The position numbers and the translations under genes are program-made. This document shows positions 16,384-25,679 of a stretch of DNA of 64,000 bases, piece by piece (position 1 is the stretch's first letter; each line of letters starts with the position of its first letter). This DNA comes from Bacteroidia bacterium (lineage in GTDB: Bacteria > Bacteroidota > Bacteroidia > UKL13-3): contig JAIBAK010000011.1 of the NCBI GenBank assembly GCA_019695215.1, positions 1-64,000 of the forward strand. Direction: 5' to 3'. The notes below the pieces were generated by a model. The model saw only the letters and a list, made by a program, of their open reading frames with translations. It ran no database searches and was not told where the DNA came from.

Positions 16384-18678
16384 ATGAAACTTAAACATTA
16401 TTACTTTTTTATATTATTCTTATTTGCAAACCTATACGCTCTTGCCCAATCGGGAGAGATACGGGGGTTTGTATATGATAAAGCCACTGCCGAACCTATG
16501 GGGTTTGTAACTGTATTTATACAGGGCACATCAAATGGAACAGCCACCGATTTAACCGGATTTTTTAGTTTAAGTAAATTAAAGCCCGGCTCTTATATAT
16601 TGGTAATCATTGCCATGGGGTACGACACCCTTAGTCATCATTTTGATATTTCAGATAAAAAAGTAATTAATACATCCTTTTACATTACGGCCCGTTCAAG
16701 GCAATTAAAAGAAGTCAGTATATCGGCCGAGAAGCAAAAACTGCAAACTCAGGTAGAGATTTCAAAAATTACCATTACACCCAAAGACCTGAAATATATC
16801 CCTACCGTTGGTGGTGAGCCTGATCTTATCCAGTACCTTCAGGTTTTACCGGGGGTTACTTTTAGCGGAGACCAGGGCGGTCAGCTTTATATACGTGGCG
16901 GCCCCCCCATTCAAAATAAAATGCTGCTTGACGGAATGGTGATTTATAATCCGTTCCATTCTATTGGTCTTTTTTCGGTTTATGATGCCGATATTATCCG
17001 CAGTGCCGATGTGTATGCCGGGGGATTTAACTCTCAGTATGGCGGAAGAGTATCGGCAGTGGTTGATGTGCAAACCAGGGAAGGAAATAAAATAAAACCA
17101 TCTGGAAAATTTGCCGTCAACCCGTTTACATCTAAGGTATTACTTGAGGGGCCTTTAAAAGCATATAAAGAAGGAGAAGCAACCGCATCGTACATATTGT
17201 CATACAAAACATCGTATCTGGATAAAACTTCAAAGATGTTTTACAATTATGCCGACACGAATGGTTTGCCCTATCATTTCGATGATTTCTACAGCAAAAT
17301 TTCTTTTGTGGCGCCTAACGGAAGCAAAACAAATTTTTTCGGATTTAATTTCAGTGACCGGGTAAATTTTTCAACTACCAATTATGGCTGGAATGCTTTT
17401 GGAATGGGCGGCAACTTTTCTATTATTCCGGAAGGTAGCAGCACGCTGATAAATGCTGTGGTAGCCTACTCAAAATATGGAATGGATCAAAAAGAAGCCG
17501 ATTTAAAACCTCGTTTCAGCGATATAAGCGGGTTTAATGCTTCCTTAAATTTTACCTATTATCTGGGTAAGGACGACATGAAATACGGAATTGAAATGGA
17601 AGGATTCCGTACCAGCTACAAAACCTTCTCTACAGGAAATTTACCGGTGGAGCAATATGAAAACACCAGTCAACTGGCTGCATATATGAAATATAAACTT
17701 ACGGCAGGAAGGGTTTTAATAGAGCCCGGTGTACGTTTTAATTATTATGCCTCACTTGGGAACAAATCTATTGAGCCGCGTTTAGGTTTAAAATGGAACG
17801 TAACCAGCCGCATCCGTGTTAAAGCCGGGGCCGGAATTTATTCTCAGAATCTTATTGCGGCCGTTTCAGACCGCGATGTGGTAAACCTGTTTTACGGATT
17901 TCTTTCAGGACCCGATAACCTGCCCACCACCTTCAAAGGAAAACCTGTAAAAAACTACCTGCAATGGTCGCAACAGGGAGTTTTAGGGGCCGAAATTGAA
18001 CTAGGCAAACACGGACTTATAAACGTGGAGGGATTTTGGAAACACTATCCGCAACTCATTAATGTAAACCGGGATAAAATCTACGATGACGTTCCACAGT
18101 ACTTTAATAAACCGGCTTATTTGCGTACCGATTTTATTGTAGAAACAGGAAATGCCTATGGCGGTGATATCAGCTACCGCTACGAATATAAAAAACTTTA
18201 CCTGTGGGCGGTTTACTCCCTCACATTTGTGGAGCGTACCGATGAATTAAGAACTTATTTCCCAAGCTTTGACCGCAGGCATAACGTAAACCTTGTTGGT
18301 TCCTACACCTTTGGAAAAGAAAAGCAATATACAATAAACCTGCGTTGGAATCTGGCATCCGGTTTTCCGTTTACCCAAACCCAGGGTTATTACATGCAAA
18401 TTCCGTTTGGCGGCATTTCTACCGATTACACTAATCAGAACGGAAACCTTGGCATTCACTATGCCGATTACAACAACGGGCGCCTTCCGTACTACCACCG
18501 GTTAGATGCTTCGGCCGAAAAAAGAATCACGTTTAAGAACAAAACCAAAATGGCCATTATTGCCAGCGCAACCAATGTTTACAACCGCGAAAACATTTTT
18601 TACTTTGAACGGGTGACCAACAGACGCATCAATCAGCTGCCAATTATGCCCAGTCTGGGGATAAATTACACCTTTTAA
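16384..18678 (+). CDS. TonB-dependent outer-membrane receptor with CarboxypepD_reg-like domain
   Basis: 764 residues from the ATG at 16384, chosen because it starts a clean signal peptide ending in YALAQ; the frame continues 16 codons upstream without need. Order: CarboxypepD_reg-like beta-sandwich (about 23-105: IRGFVYD, TDLTGFFSLSKL, PGSYILVI), plug domain (about 140-235: DLIQYLQVLPGV, LYIRGGPP, MLLDGMVIYNPFH, RVSAVVDV), then a beta-barrel to the end (LPSLGINYTF-like final strand). It imports or moves a substrate across the outer membrane using TonB energy. There is no SusD partner, so it is not a classical glycan-uptake pair, and the substrate is unknown. Confidence 0.9.
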   Translation: MKLKHYYFFILFLFANLYALAQSGEIRGFVYDKATAEPMGFVTVFIQGTSNGTATDLTGFFSLSKLKPGSYILVIIAMGYDTLSHHFDISDKKVINTSFYITARSRQLKEVSISAEKQKLQTQVEISKITITPKDLKYIPTVGGEPDLIQYLQVLPGVTFSGDQGGQLYIRGGPPIQNKMLLDGMVIYNPFHSIGLFSVYDADIIRSADVYAGGFNSQYGGRVSAVVDVQTREGNKIKPSGKFAVNPFTSKVLLEGPLKAYKEGEATASYILSYKTSYLDKTSKMFYNYADTNGLPYHFDDFYSKISFVAPNGSKTNFFGFNFSDRVNFSTTNYGWNAFGMGGNFSIIPEGSSTLINAVVAYSKYGMDQKEADLKPRFSDISGFNASLNFTYYLGKDDMKYGIEMEGFRTSYKTFSTGNLPVEQYENTSQLAAYMKYKLTAGRVLIEPGVRFNYYASLGNKSIEPRLGLKWNVTSRIRVKAGAGIYSQNLIAAVSDRDVVNLFYGFLSGPDNLPTTFKGKPVKNYLQWSQQGVLGAEIELGKHGLINVEGFWKHYPQLINVNRDKIYDDVPQYFNKPAYLRTDFIVETGNAYGGDISYRYEYKKLYLWAVYSLTFVERTDELRTYFPSFDRRHNVNLVGSYTFGKEKQYTINLRWNLASGFPFTQTQGYYMQIPFGGISTDYTNQNGNLGIHYADYNNGRLPYYHRLDASAEKRITFKNKTKMAIIASATNVYNRENIFYFERVTNRRINQLPIMPSLGINYTF

Positions 18679-18694
18679 GCGCGATTGACATTTC

Positions 18695-18702
18695 TACTTT
18701 TG
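18695..18702 (+). promoter_or_regulatory. -7 promoter box (TACTTTTG) of the TPR gene
   Basis: TANNTTTG match 24 nt before the ATG at 18727, in the 48-nt gap after the receptor gene. The TPR/barrel pair can therefore be transcribed independently. Confidence 0.45.
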
Positions 18703-18726
18703 AATAAGTAGTAATCAATCCGTTTC

Positions 18727-21700
18727 ATGCTTATACGTTTCAAAAGGCTGTTACCCGTGCTGCTTATGCTGGCTTTTGGAGCCTCAAAAGCACAAATAAC
18801 CCAAACTCAGGATCACCAAATCCGGTTTTACAACAAAGGAATCGAACTGTTTGATAAGGAAAAATTCGGTGCTGCTCAAAGGCAGTTCAGTATTTTTCTC
18901 GACAAATGCGATGACCCGCTCCTGAAAATTAATACCGAGTATTACATTGCCACCTGCGCTTTGGAATTAATGAATCCGGATGCATTAACCATGTTTACAC
19001 GCATCATAGAAAAATACCCTGAAAGTCCGAAAGCTAAAGCATCGGCTTATCAATTAGGAAGGTATTATTTCAGGCAAAAGGAATATCGCAATGCCCTTGA
19101 ACAAATGGAAACGGTTGATACCGGGTTCCTTTCTCCCGAAGAAGTATCGGAATATAATTTTATCATTGGCTACTGCCACTTCAGAAAAGACAATTTCGCA
19201 CAGGCAAAACTGGCTTTTGCAAAAACCACCGAAATAAAGAACAAATACTACTTCCCGGCCAACTATTACTACGGTTTTCTGCTTTACAACGAGTCGGACT
19301 GGGACAATTCCCTTAAACATTTTGAACGGGTAACCACTTCAAAAATTTATGGCCCTGTAGTTCCTCTGTATATTGCCCAGATTTACTACATCAAAGGGCA
19401 ATACAATACACTCATCTCGTATGCCGATACAATAACTAATAAAGAAATTGTAAACGATGTGGCATTAGTGCTGGCGCAGGCTCACTACGAAGCAGGAAAT
19501 TTTGAAAAGGCTCAAACCTATTTCGAAAAATATAAGGCTACTAATAAACCAATGACCAATCAGGAAGTTTATAAAATGGCCTACACCTTTTACCAGAATA
19601 AAAATTACGATAAAGCCTATCTGGAATTTCAAAAAGTAGCCGAGGGAAACGATACTCTGGCTCAATACGCCAGTTTTAATCTGGCCGATTGTTATCTTAA
19701 ACTCGGTAAAAAACAAAATGCGCGGCTTGCCTTTGAACGCGCCCACCACCTGGGATTCATTGAAGACGTAACTTCCGAAGCCTTATTTAATGCCGGGAAA
19801 TTATCCTACGAATTATCTTTTCACCAGCAGGGAAGCAAGCAGCTTGTTGAATTCATAAACACCTACCCCGAACATAAAAATGCAGATGAAGCCAAAAAAG
19901 TACTAAGCGATCTGTTGCTGAACACCAAAAACTATAAGCAGGCCATTCCGGTTCTGGAAAGCATAAAAGTAAAAAACAACGATATTAAAATGGCTTACCA
20001 GCGGGTAACCTACTACCAGGGCGAACAGGAATACCTCGATAATAATTTTGCGGAAGCAAACCGTTTGTTTGCCAAATCGGCCGAATACAACTTTGATAAA
20101 AAGCTGTACTCGCTGGCAAATTTCTGGCTGGGCGAAATGCTTTACAAAGAAGGTAAATATTCCGAAGCTGAAAGCAAGTTCAATATTTGTTTAAACTACT
20201 ACCCAAGCGAAATTAAAGACACCAAATACCTTTCTCTTTGCTATTACAATATTGCTTATTGTGAATTCAAGACCGAACATTACGGAACAGCTGCTTCCAG
20301 TTTCGAAAAGTTTAAAGATTTGGAAAGTGCTTATGGAAAGCAGCCGCAACTGTTTCTGGATGCGTGTGTGCGCATTGGCGATTGTTATTTCCAGACTAAA
20401 AGTTATGGCAAAGCAATGGATGCTTATGAATATGCAGTAACAAAAAATGCAGCAGCCAGCGATTATGCCCTTTATCAGAAAGGAATGATTGAAGGCATAC
20501 TGAACAAACCTGACGATAAAGTAAAATCCATGCGAACGATTACCAGTAAATATCCCCGCTCAGGATTTATTGATGATGCCTTATTTGAAATAGCAAATAC
20601 GCGGTTGCAACAGGAAGAGTATCCAAGTGCAATCCGGGAGTTTGAATATATCCTCTCTGAATACCCAAACAGTATTCACACCCGCAGAGCCCGTTTGAGT
20701 TTGGGTTTGGTTTACTACAACAAACACGAGGATGATAAAGCTCTGGAACAGTTTAAAAAGGTGGCCGAACTGTATTCTAAAACCGATGAAGGCAAAGAAG
20801 CATTAAATACCATTCGTGCCATTTACGTAGCCCGCGGAGAAGCCGATTTATATTTTGACTATTTAAAAACCATCCCCGGTGCGGCAGCCAGTTTATCTGA
20901 AGAAGATTCTGTTTCTTACCAATCGGCACTGGCAGTGTACCAAAAGGGAAATTGCTCTAAAGCGATTCCCTCCTTTTCTAAATACCTGCGCAGTTTTCAG
21001 GAAGGTTATTTCAGAACTCAGGCCAGTTTTTACAGAGCTGAATGCCTTTACAAAGACAAGTCATACGATTCGGCCTTTGCCGATTACCAATACGTATTAC
21101 AGCAACCCCGAAATGAATTCAGTGAAATATCGGCCCGCAAGGCAGCGGTTATTCAATACCTGAAAAAAGATTATAACTACGCCCTGAGTTATTACATGCT
21201 GCTCGAAGAGCTTGCTCAGAACAAAGAAAATCAAATGGTGGCTTATCTGGGAGAATTACGAAGCAGTTACCGCCTCATGAAATTTGACACCAGCTTTCTG
21301 GCAGCAAAAAAACTGGTAAACTTTACCGAAAGCACTAAAGAAGCTTTAACAGAAAGTCATTTAATTCTCGGAAGAATTTTCCTTGAAAATTATAACCAGC
21401 CCGATTCGGCTAAACCGGAGTTTGAATATGTGCTGAAGGAAACCCGAAATGTAAATGCTGCCGAAGCAAAATACAATCTCGCTTATATAGCCTATTTGAA
21501 AAACGATTTGAAAAATTCGGAAAAAATCATTTTCCAGTTGTCAGAAGATTTTTCGACTTATGAATACTGGCTTGCAAAAGGCTATTTGCTGCTGGCCGAT
21601 GTTTATTTACAGAAAAACGATGCCTTTCAATCGAAAGCAACGTTGCGAAGCATAATTGAAAACTACAAAGGTGAGGATTTGAAAAAGGTAGCCATTGATA

Positions 21701-21777
21701 AACTGGCCGCGATTGAGGCAAAAGAAAAAGCCGAAAAAGAATTAAAGGATAAACAACAAAATCAAACGGAGGAGTAA
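18727..21777 (+). CDS. Large secreted tetratricopeptide-repeat protein
   Basis: 1016 residues. A signal peptide (RFKRLLPVLLMLAFGASKAQ) is followed by at least 20 TPR units over nearly the full length, recognisable from recurring W/Y-LG-x-x-Y and A-F-x-x-A spacing. Examples are AKASAYQLGRYYFRQ, ANFWLGEMLYKEGK and FIDDALFEIANTRL. The tail is highly charged (KEKAEKELKDKQQ). It should be periplasmic and act as a scaffold, much like the YfgC/BamD-type TPR proteins, though no partner is known. It ends 5 nt before the barrel gene, with a strong GGAGG site inside its last codons, so the two are coupled. Confidence 0.85.
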   Translation: MLIRFKRLLPVLLMLAFGASKAQITQTQDHQIRFYNKGIELFDKEKFGAAQRQFSIFLDKCDDPLLKINTEYYIATCALELMNPDALTMFTRIIEKYPESPKAKASAYQLGRYYFRQKEYRNALEQMETVDTGFLSPEEVSEYNFIIGYCHFRKDNFAQAKLAFAKTTEIKNKYYFPANYYYGFLLYNESDWDNSLKHFERVTTSKIYGPVVPLYIAQIYYIKGQYNTLISYADTITNKEIVNDVALVLAQAHYEAGNFEKAQTYFEKYKATNKPMTNQEVYKMAYTFYQNKNYDKAYLEFQKVAEGNDTLAQYASFNLADCYLKLGKKQNARLAFERAHHLGFIEDVTSEALFNAGKLSYELSFHQQGSKQLVEFINTYPEHKNADEAKKVLSDLLLNTKNYKQAIPVLESIKVKNNDIKMAYQRVTYYQGEQEYLDNNFAEANRLFAKSAEYNFDKKLYSLANFWLGEMLYKEGKYSEAESKFNICLNYYPSEIKDTKYLSLCYYNIAYCEFKTEHYGTAASSFEKFKDLESAYGKQPQLFLDACVRIGDCYFQTKSYGKAMDAYEYAVTKNAAASDYALYQKGMIEGILNKPDDKVKSMRTITSKYPRSGFIDDALFEIANTRLQQEEYPSAIREFEYILSEYPNSIHTRRARLSLGLVYYNKHEDDKALEQFKKVAELYSKTDEGKEALNTIRAIYVARGEADLYFDYLKTIPGAAASLSEEDSVSYQSALAVYQKGNCSKAIPSFSKYLRSFQEGYFRTQASFYRAECLYKDKSYDSAFADYQYVLQQPRNEFSEISARKAAVIQYLKKDYNYALSYYMLLEELAQNKENQMVAYLGELRSSYRLMKFDTSFLAAKKLVNFTESTKEALTESHLILGRIFLENYNQPDSAKPEFEYVLKETRNVNAAEAKYNLAYIAYLKNDLKNSEKIIFQLSEDFSTYEYWLAKGYLLLADVYLQKNDAFQSKATLRSIIENYKGEDLKKVAIDKLAAIEAKEKAEKELKDKQQNQTEE

Positions 21778-21782
21778 CAGAT

Positions 21783-23498
21783 ATGAAATTATATTCAATT
21801 CAAATTTGCCTTTTTGCTTTTGTTTTCGCATTGATAGGAAATGCAAACAGAGTTGCAGCACAGGATACCCTCAGGTCGGATAATATTGTGCTTATCTCTA
21901 CACCTTCGGTGGTAATTGCCAATGCCATTAAAGAAAAAACACTACCCAATCCGGAGGTGCCGGCTACCAAAGCTCCTGAATTATCTTACACAGGGGTTCC
22001 CGGATTGCAATTAGGAATAAAACCTTCAATCAATCCGGTCAAACCAATGATGATTGGAAGCAACTCGTACACAAAACTCAAAAACAATTACACCAAACTG
22101 GGATTTGGTAATTACAGTTCGCCTTTGATAGAGTTTTATATGAACAGCCTGCGCTCTCGCAGTTACCATGGCAATGTATTTTTCAAACACTATTCGGCTA
22201 AAGGCGATGAAGCATACAACAATTTCAGCGATAATCAGCTGGGAGGTGAAGTGAAAAGATTCTTTAAAAAGAGTACCCTGAGTATGCAGGGAAATTACCA
22301 GCGCAATGGCTTCCGGGCTTATGGTCTTCCTGACAGTATTACTGACAAAAACAACCCGTTTTTTATTGACCCCGCCAAACGCATTTTAAGTACCTTTAAC
22401 CTGAGCGGCAAACTGAGCAATGTACAGCACGACAGTGCCTCTACCCGATACGATATCGGATTAAATTATTATTTGTTTAATGGCTCCTCTTATAGTTCCG
22501 ATCCTAAAGAACATGATTTACTCATTGATGGAAATTTTTCAAAACTGATTCAGGGTGTACATCATGTTGAATTATATACCGGGCTAAATGTAGTGAGCAA
22601 CAGTTATCCGTTTACGCGTACTTATTTCCGGTTTAATCCGGTGTACAACCTCAGCATTCAGTCTAATTTACACATGAAATTAGGAATGAATACTACTTAC
22701 TATAAAGACGATGCTAACAGCGGATTTTATCCCTTTCTGGTGGTGGATACCCGATATGAGCTGATTCCTAAAAAAACCATTTCATTTGTTGGAATAACCG
22801 GAGACGTTATAAAAAATACCAATAGAACCGTATTGGGTGAAAACCGGTTTACCGATCCCATAGGAAGTGTAAATACTGCACTAATCCCGAATCCGTCTCA
22901 GCCTGTTTTTACCAATACCCGTTATACTCAAATGTACTTTGGGCTGAAAGGTAACCTGTCATCAACCCTGGGTTATTTAGTGCGATATAACTACCGTACA
23001 GCAAAAGACATGTTGTTTTTTGTAAATGATTATTCATACAGCCGGGGAGCAAATTTTACAGCAGTTGCCGCAGATGCTAAAATTACCACCATTACCGCAG
23101 AAATCAATTACCAGTTCTCGGAAAAAATACGACTGGCAGCCACCGGAAATATATACGGCTACAAGGTTTCAGGGCTAAGTAAAGCCCCGCAATTGCCTAC
23201 CAGCGATCTTCGTTTGAATGGCACATATAATATCGGAGACAAATTTTTACTCAAAACCGATATTTATTTTATGAATCAGCGGTATGCCTACATTGCCGAC
23301 CCTATTTCCTCGCCTGCCGGGAAATTTGAAAAAATGAAAAGTTTACTCGATTTGAATATGGGAATTGATTACAGATACAACAAAACCGTATCCCTTTTCT
23401 TGAATGTCAACAATATAACTGCAAACAGGTATATGCGCTGGTACAATTATCAGGTATATGGAATAAACGTACACGGAGGGCTTGCCTTTACATTATAA
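21783..23498 (+). CDS. Outer-membrane beta-barrel protein (TonB-receptor-like, no plug)
   Basis: 571 residues with a signal peptide ending in NRVAAQ. After a proline-rich linker (PNPEVPATKAPEL) the remainder is a series of amphipathic strands: VELYTGLNVVSN, LHMKLGMNTTYYKDD, LSSTLGYLVRYNYRTA. It ends in INVHGGLAFTL, a typical last barrel strand. It resembles the barrel of TonB-dependent receptors but no plug domain is present. It is translated right after the 1016-residue TPR protein, a GGAGGAG site standing 8 nt before the ATG. The pair may form one outer-membrane complex. Confidence 0.75.
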   Translation: MKLYSIQICLFAFVFALIGNANRVAAQDTLRSDNIVLISTPSVVIANAIKEKTLPNPEVPATKAPELSYTGVPGLQLGIKPSINPVKPMMIGSNSYTKLKNNYTKLGFGNYSSPLIEFYMNSLRSRSYHGNVFFKHYSAKGDEAYNNFSDNQLGGEVKRFFKKSTLSMQGNYQRNGFRAYGLPDSITDKNNPFFIDPAKRILSTFNLSGKLSNVQHDSASTRYDIGLNYYLFNGSSYSSDPKEHDLLIDGNFSKLIQGVHHVELYTGLNVVSNSYPFTRTYFRFNPVYNLSIQSNLHMKLGMNTTYYKDDANSGFYPFLVVDTRYELIPKKTISFVGITGDVIKNTNRTVLGENRFTDPIGSVNTALIPNPSQPVFTNTRYTQMYFGLKGNLSSTLGYLVRYNYRTAKDMLFFVNDYSYSRGANFTAVAADAKITTITAEINYQFSEKIRLAATGNIYGYKVSGLSKAPQLPTSDLRLNGTYNIGDKFLLKTDIYFMNQRYAYIADPISSPAGKFEKMKSLLDLNMGIDYRYNKTVSLFLNVNNITANRYMRWYNYQVYGINVHGGLAFTL

Positions 23499-23594
23499 GC
23501 CTCACATGTTCAAAACTTTGGTATAAACTGTAAAAAGCAAAATTGTTTGTCAATTAGTTTTCAGATATTTTTACCTCGTTCAGTACACTGAAAA

Positions 23595-24776
23595 ATGGCG
23601 AATTCTGAGATAAGTACTTTTATACGCGAACTGCTTTATGATTACGATTGCGTAATTATACCCGGCTTTGGTGGCTTAGTAGGCCAGCCACAGGCGGCAA
23701 CCGTTAATCCTGTATCGAAACAATTATTTCCTCCGTCAAAAAAGATTGCTTTCAATCAAAACCTGCAACATAATGACGGGTTGCTCACCAGTTATATTAG
23801 CAGAAAAAAATCGTGCTCTTATGCCGAGGCCTTACTTGCCGCTAACCGATTTACTCAGGAAATTCAGAAACTGCTGCAGGCAAACCAGAATATTGTAATT
23901 GACGGTGTAGGCTCATTCAGAATTGATGCAGCCGAAAAATTAATTTTCTCTCCCGAAAAAACAGACACTTTCTTATATGAGAGTTTCGGACTAAAACCTG
24001 TGGCAGCTATTCCGGTTACTGTGGCTGCTGAGAAAGAAAACAAAGCTCCCAAAATTATTGAACGGGCAGATACCGTGGCGCCTTTGCTCATAACCGAACC
24101 AACTAAACCTGTTGTAGCTGAAACTCCTGCAGAAAAAGCTGAAAAAGTTCGTAAGAAAAAACTTGGCGCACCATTCATCATTGCATCATCAGTGGTGGTG
24201 TTGTTTTCGTTTTTCACCATGTTTTTGGCCAGCTATAATATTCAACTGCCTTTCTTACAAAACGACAGCAGCCAAACATCGTCATTTGCCAATACCACCT
24301 ATGTGCATACCAAACCTGTTACAGAGGTAAAAACAGAACCAAAAGCCACACTTACCGAAGAGCAAACACAAACCCAGCAAGCTATTAATGAAATAAAGCC
24401 CGAGCAACATACAGTTGCAACCACACCTGTTACGGAAAACGAACCGATAAAAACAACAGAAGTAAAAAAAGACGTTACCACCCCTGCTGAAACGACTTCC
24501 GGTCAATTGCCATTTACCCGGGAAGAAGATTTAGCTGAAGGTTACTACGTAATTGCCGGAGCATTTTACTATGAGAAAAATGCTGTAAAAATGCTCGACA
24601 AACTAAAAAGCAATGGATACACCGAAGCCATGTTTGCGGGAAAAACAGCAGAAACGCAATTGCTGCGCGTGGCTTACCTTCGGGTTGATTCAAGGCTGGA
24701 AGCAGAACGCGAATTGAACAAAATACGCGGAGAAAAAAATCAGGATGCATGGGTTTTACATCTTCGTCACCGATAG
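23595..24776 (+). CDS. HU-CCDC81 / transmembrane / SPOR-domain protein
   Basis: 393 residues, no signal peptide. Residues 1-130 hold two HU-like (CCDC81-type prokaryotic) domains: FIRELLYDYDCVIIPGFGG, then an ISRKKSCSYAEAL stretch and IDGVGSFRID. A lysine-rich stretch (KVRKKK, 185-189) precedes one membrane helix (about 192-213). A Thr/Glu-rich linker of about 95 residues leads to a SPOR domain (about 313-393: GYYVIAGAFYYEKNAVKMLDKL) that in other proteins binds denuded septal peptidoglycan. The predicted topology puts the HU part in the cytoplasm and SPOR in the periplasm. Whether the HU part binds DNA is unknown. It is followed by a TonB-like gene after 41 nt. Confidence 0.85.
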   Translation: MANSEISTFIRELLYDYDCVIIPGFGGLVGQPQAATVNPVSKQLFPPSKKIAFNQNLQHNDGLLTSYISRKKSCSYAEALLAANRFTQEIQKLLQANQNIVIDGVGSFRIDAAEKLIFSPEKTDTFLYESFGLKPVAAIPVTVAAEKENKAPKIIERADTVAPLLITEPTKPVVAETPAEKAEKVRKKKLGAPFIIASSVVVLFSFFTMFLASYNIQLPFLQNDSSQTSSFANTTYVHTKPVTEVKTEPKATLTEEQTQTQQAINEIKPEQHTVATTPVTENEPIKTTEVKKDVTTPAETTSGQLPFTREEDLAEGYYVIAGAFYYEKNAVKMLDKLKSNGYTEAMFAGKTAETQLLRVAYLRVDSRLEAERELNKIRGEKNQDAWVLHLRHR

Positions 24777-24817
24777 ATACAATACCAAAACTATGTTCAA
24801 CACGTTAACACAAGTGT

Positions 24818-25603
24818 ATGACAACAATAAGTGCCCAACAACAAAAAGCTGAAAGAGCCCATAAAATTACCAGTATGGTAATTACGGTGGTGTTTCATGC
24901 CCTTTTAATAGGGTTACTGGTTACCTTGTTTTTGCGTCCGCCAAATCCTCCATTAGGACACGAAGAAACCATGATGGAAATAAGCTTGGGTGAACCCGAT
25001 CAGGGAGGCCCCGACAATACCCCGGCTGCCGAACAACCGGAAGTAACCGCAAGTGCACCTCAAACTACCGATGAAGAAAATATATTAACCAGCGATGCAG
25101 AAGAAGCTCCTGTAGTTAAAACTAATCCCGAGAAAAAGAACCCTGTTGAAAAAACACAAACTACCACCAATACCGAAGAACCGCAGCCAAAAGTGAATAC
25201 CAAAGCTTTGTTTCCCGGAAGTCGTACTAATGGCGACCCCAACTCACAAGGCATGGGCGATGGTGATGTGCCCGGAAATCAGGGCGACCCCAATGGCTCG
25301 GAAAACGGAGATCCGGATGGAGTTGTGGGAGGCAGCGGCCATTTAAAAGGTCGTAACCTCAAGTATAAACCCCAATTTAACTGCAATTCAAAAACTACCG
25401 GACGTGTAATGGTAACCATTTATGTTGACCGCAATGGAAATGTAACCAAGGCTGAGCCGGGAGGAAGAAACTCAACCACCACCGATCCTGAATTATGGGA
25501 ATGTGCCCGAAGGGTAGCCATGCAAATCAAATACAACCCCAAACCCGATGCTCCCAGCCTGCAGGTAGGTACCATCCCTATTGAATTCAACTACAAACCG
25601 TAG
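24818..25603 (+). CDS. TonB-like energy transducer
   Basis: 261 residues. A single helix near residues 17-39 (SMVITVVFHALLIGLLVTLF) anchors it in the inner membrane. A long linker rich in Pro, Glu, Thr and then Gly/Asp (QGMGDGDVPGNQGDPNG) would span the periplasm. The C-terminal domain (about 175-261) has GRVMVTIYVDRNGNV and ends in GTIPIEFNYKP, as in TonB-C proteins of Bacteroidota that touch outer-membrane receptors. No ExbB or ExbD gene is adjacent. Those are usually just upstream, so the proton-motive partners must be elsewhere. The two barrel proteins upstream are plausible clients. Confidence 0.8.
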   Translation: MTTISAQQQKAERAHKITSMVITVVFHALLIGLLVTLFLRPPNPPLGHEETMMEISLGEPDQGGPDNTPAAEQPEVTASAPQTTDEENILTSDAEEAPVVKTNPEKKNPVEKTQTTTNTEEPQPKVNTKALFPGSRTNGDPNSQGMGDGDVPGNQGDPNGSENGDPDGVVGGSGHLKGRNLKYKPQFNCNSKTTGRVMVTIYVDRNGNVTKAEPGGRNSTTTDPELWECARRVAMQIKYNPKPDAPSLQVGTIPIEFNYKP

Positions 25604-25679
25604 TTCCAATTTAATTTTATCGTAAAAGTTCCCTGCTCCTTGCAACATTAAGAAGGCAGAGTGTTTTCTTTGCAAACAG

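Noticed and set aside
24282-24506. Cysteine/phenylalanine-rich minus-strand frames inside the HU-SPOR gene
   Set aside because: Caused by the Thr/Lys/Glu codons of the linker on the other strand; no start context.
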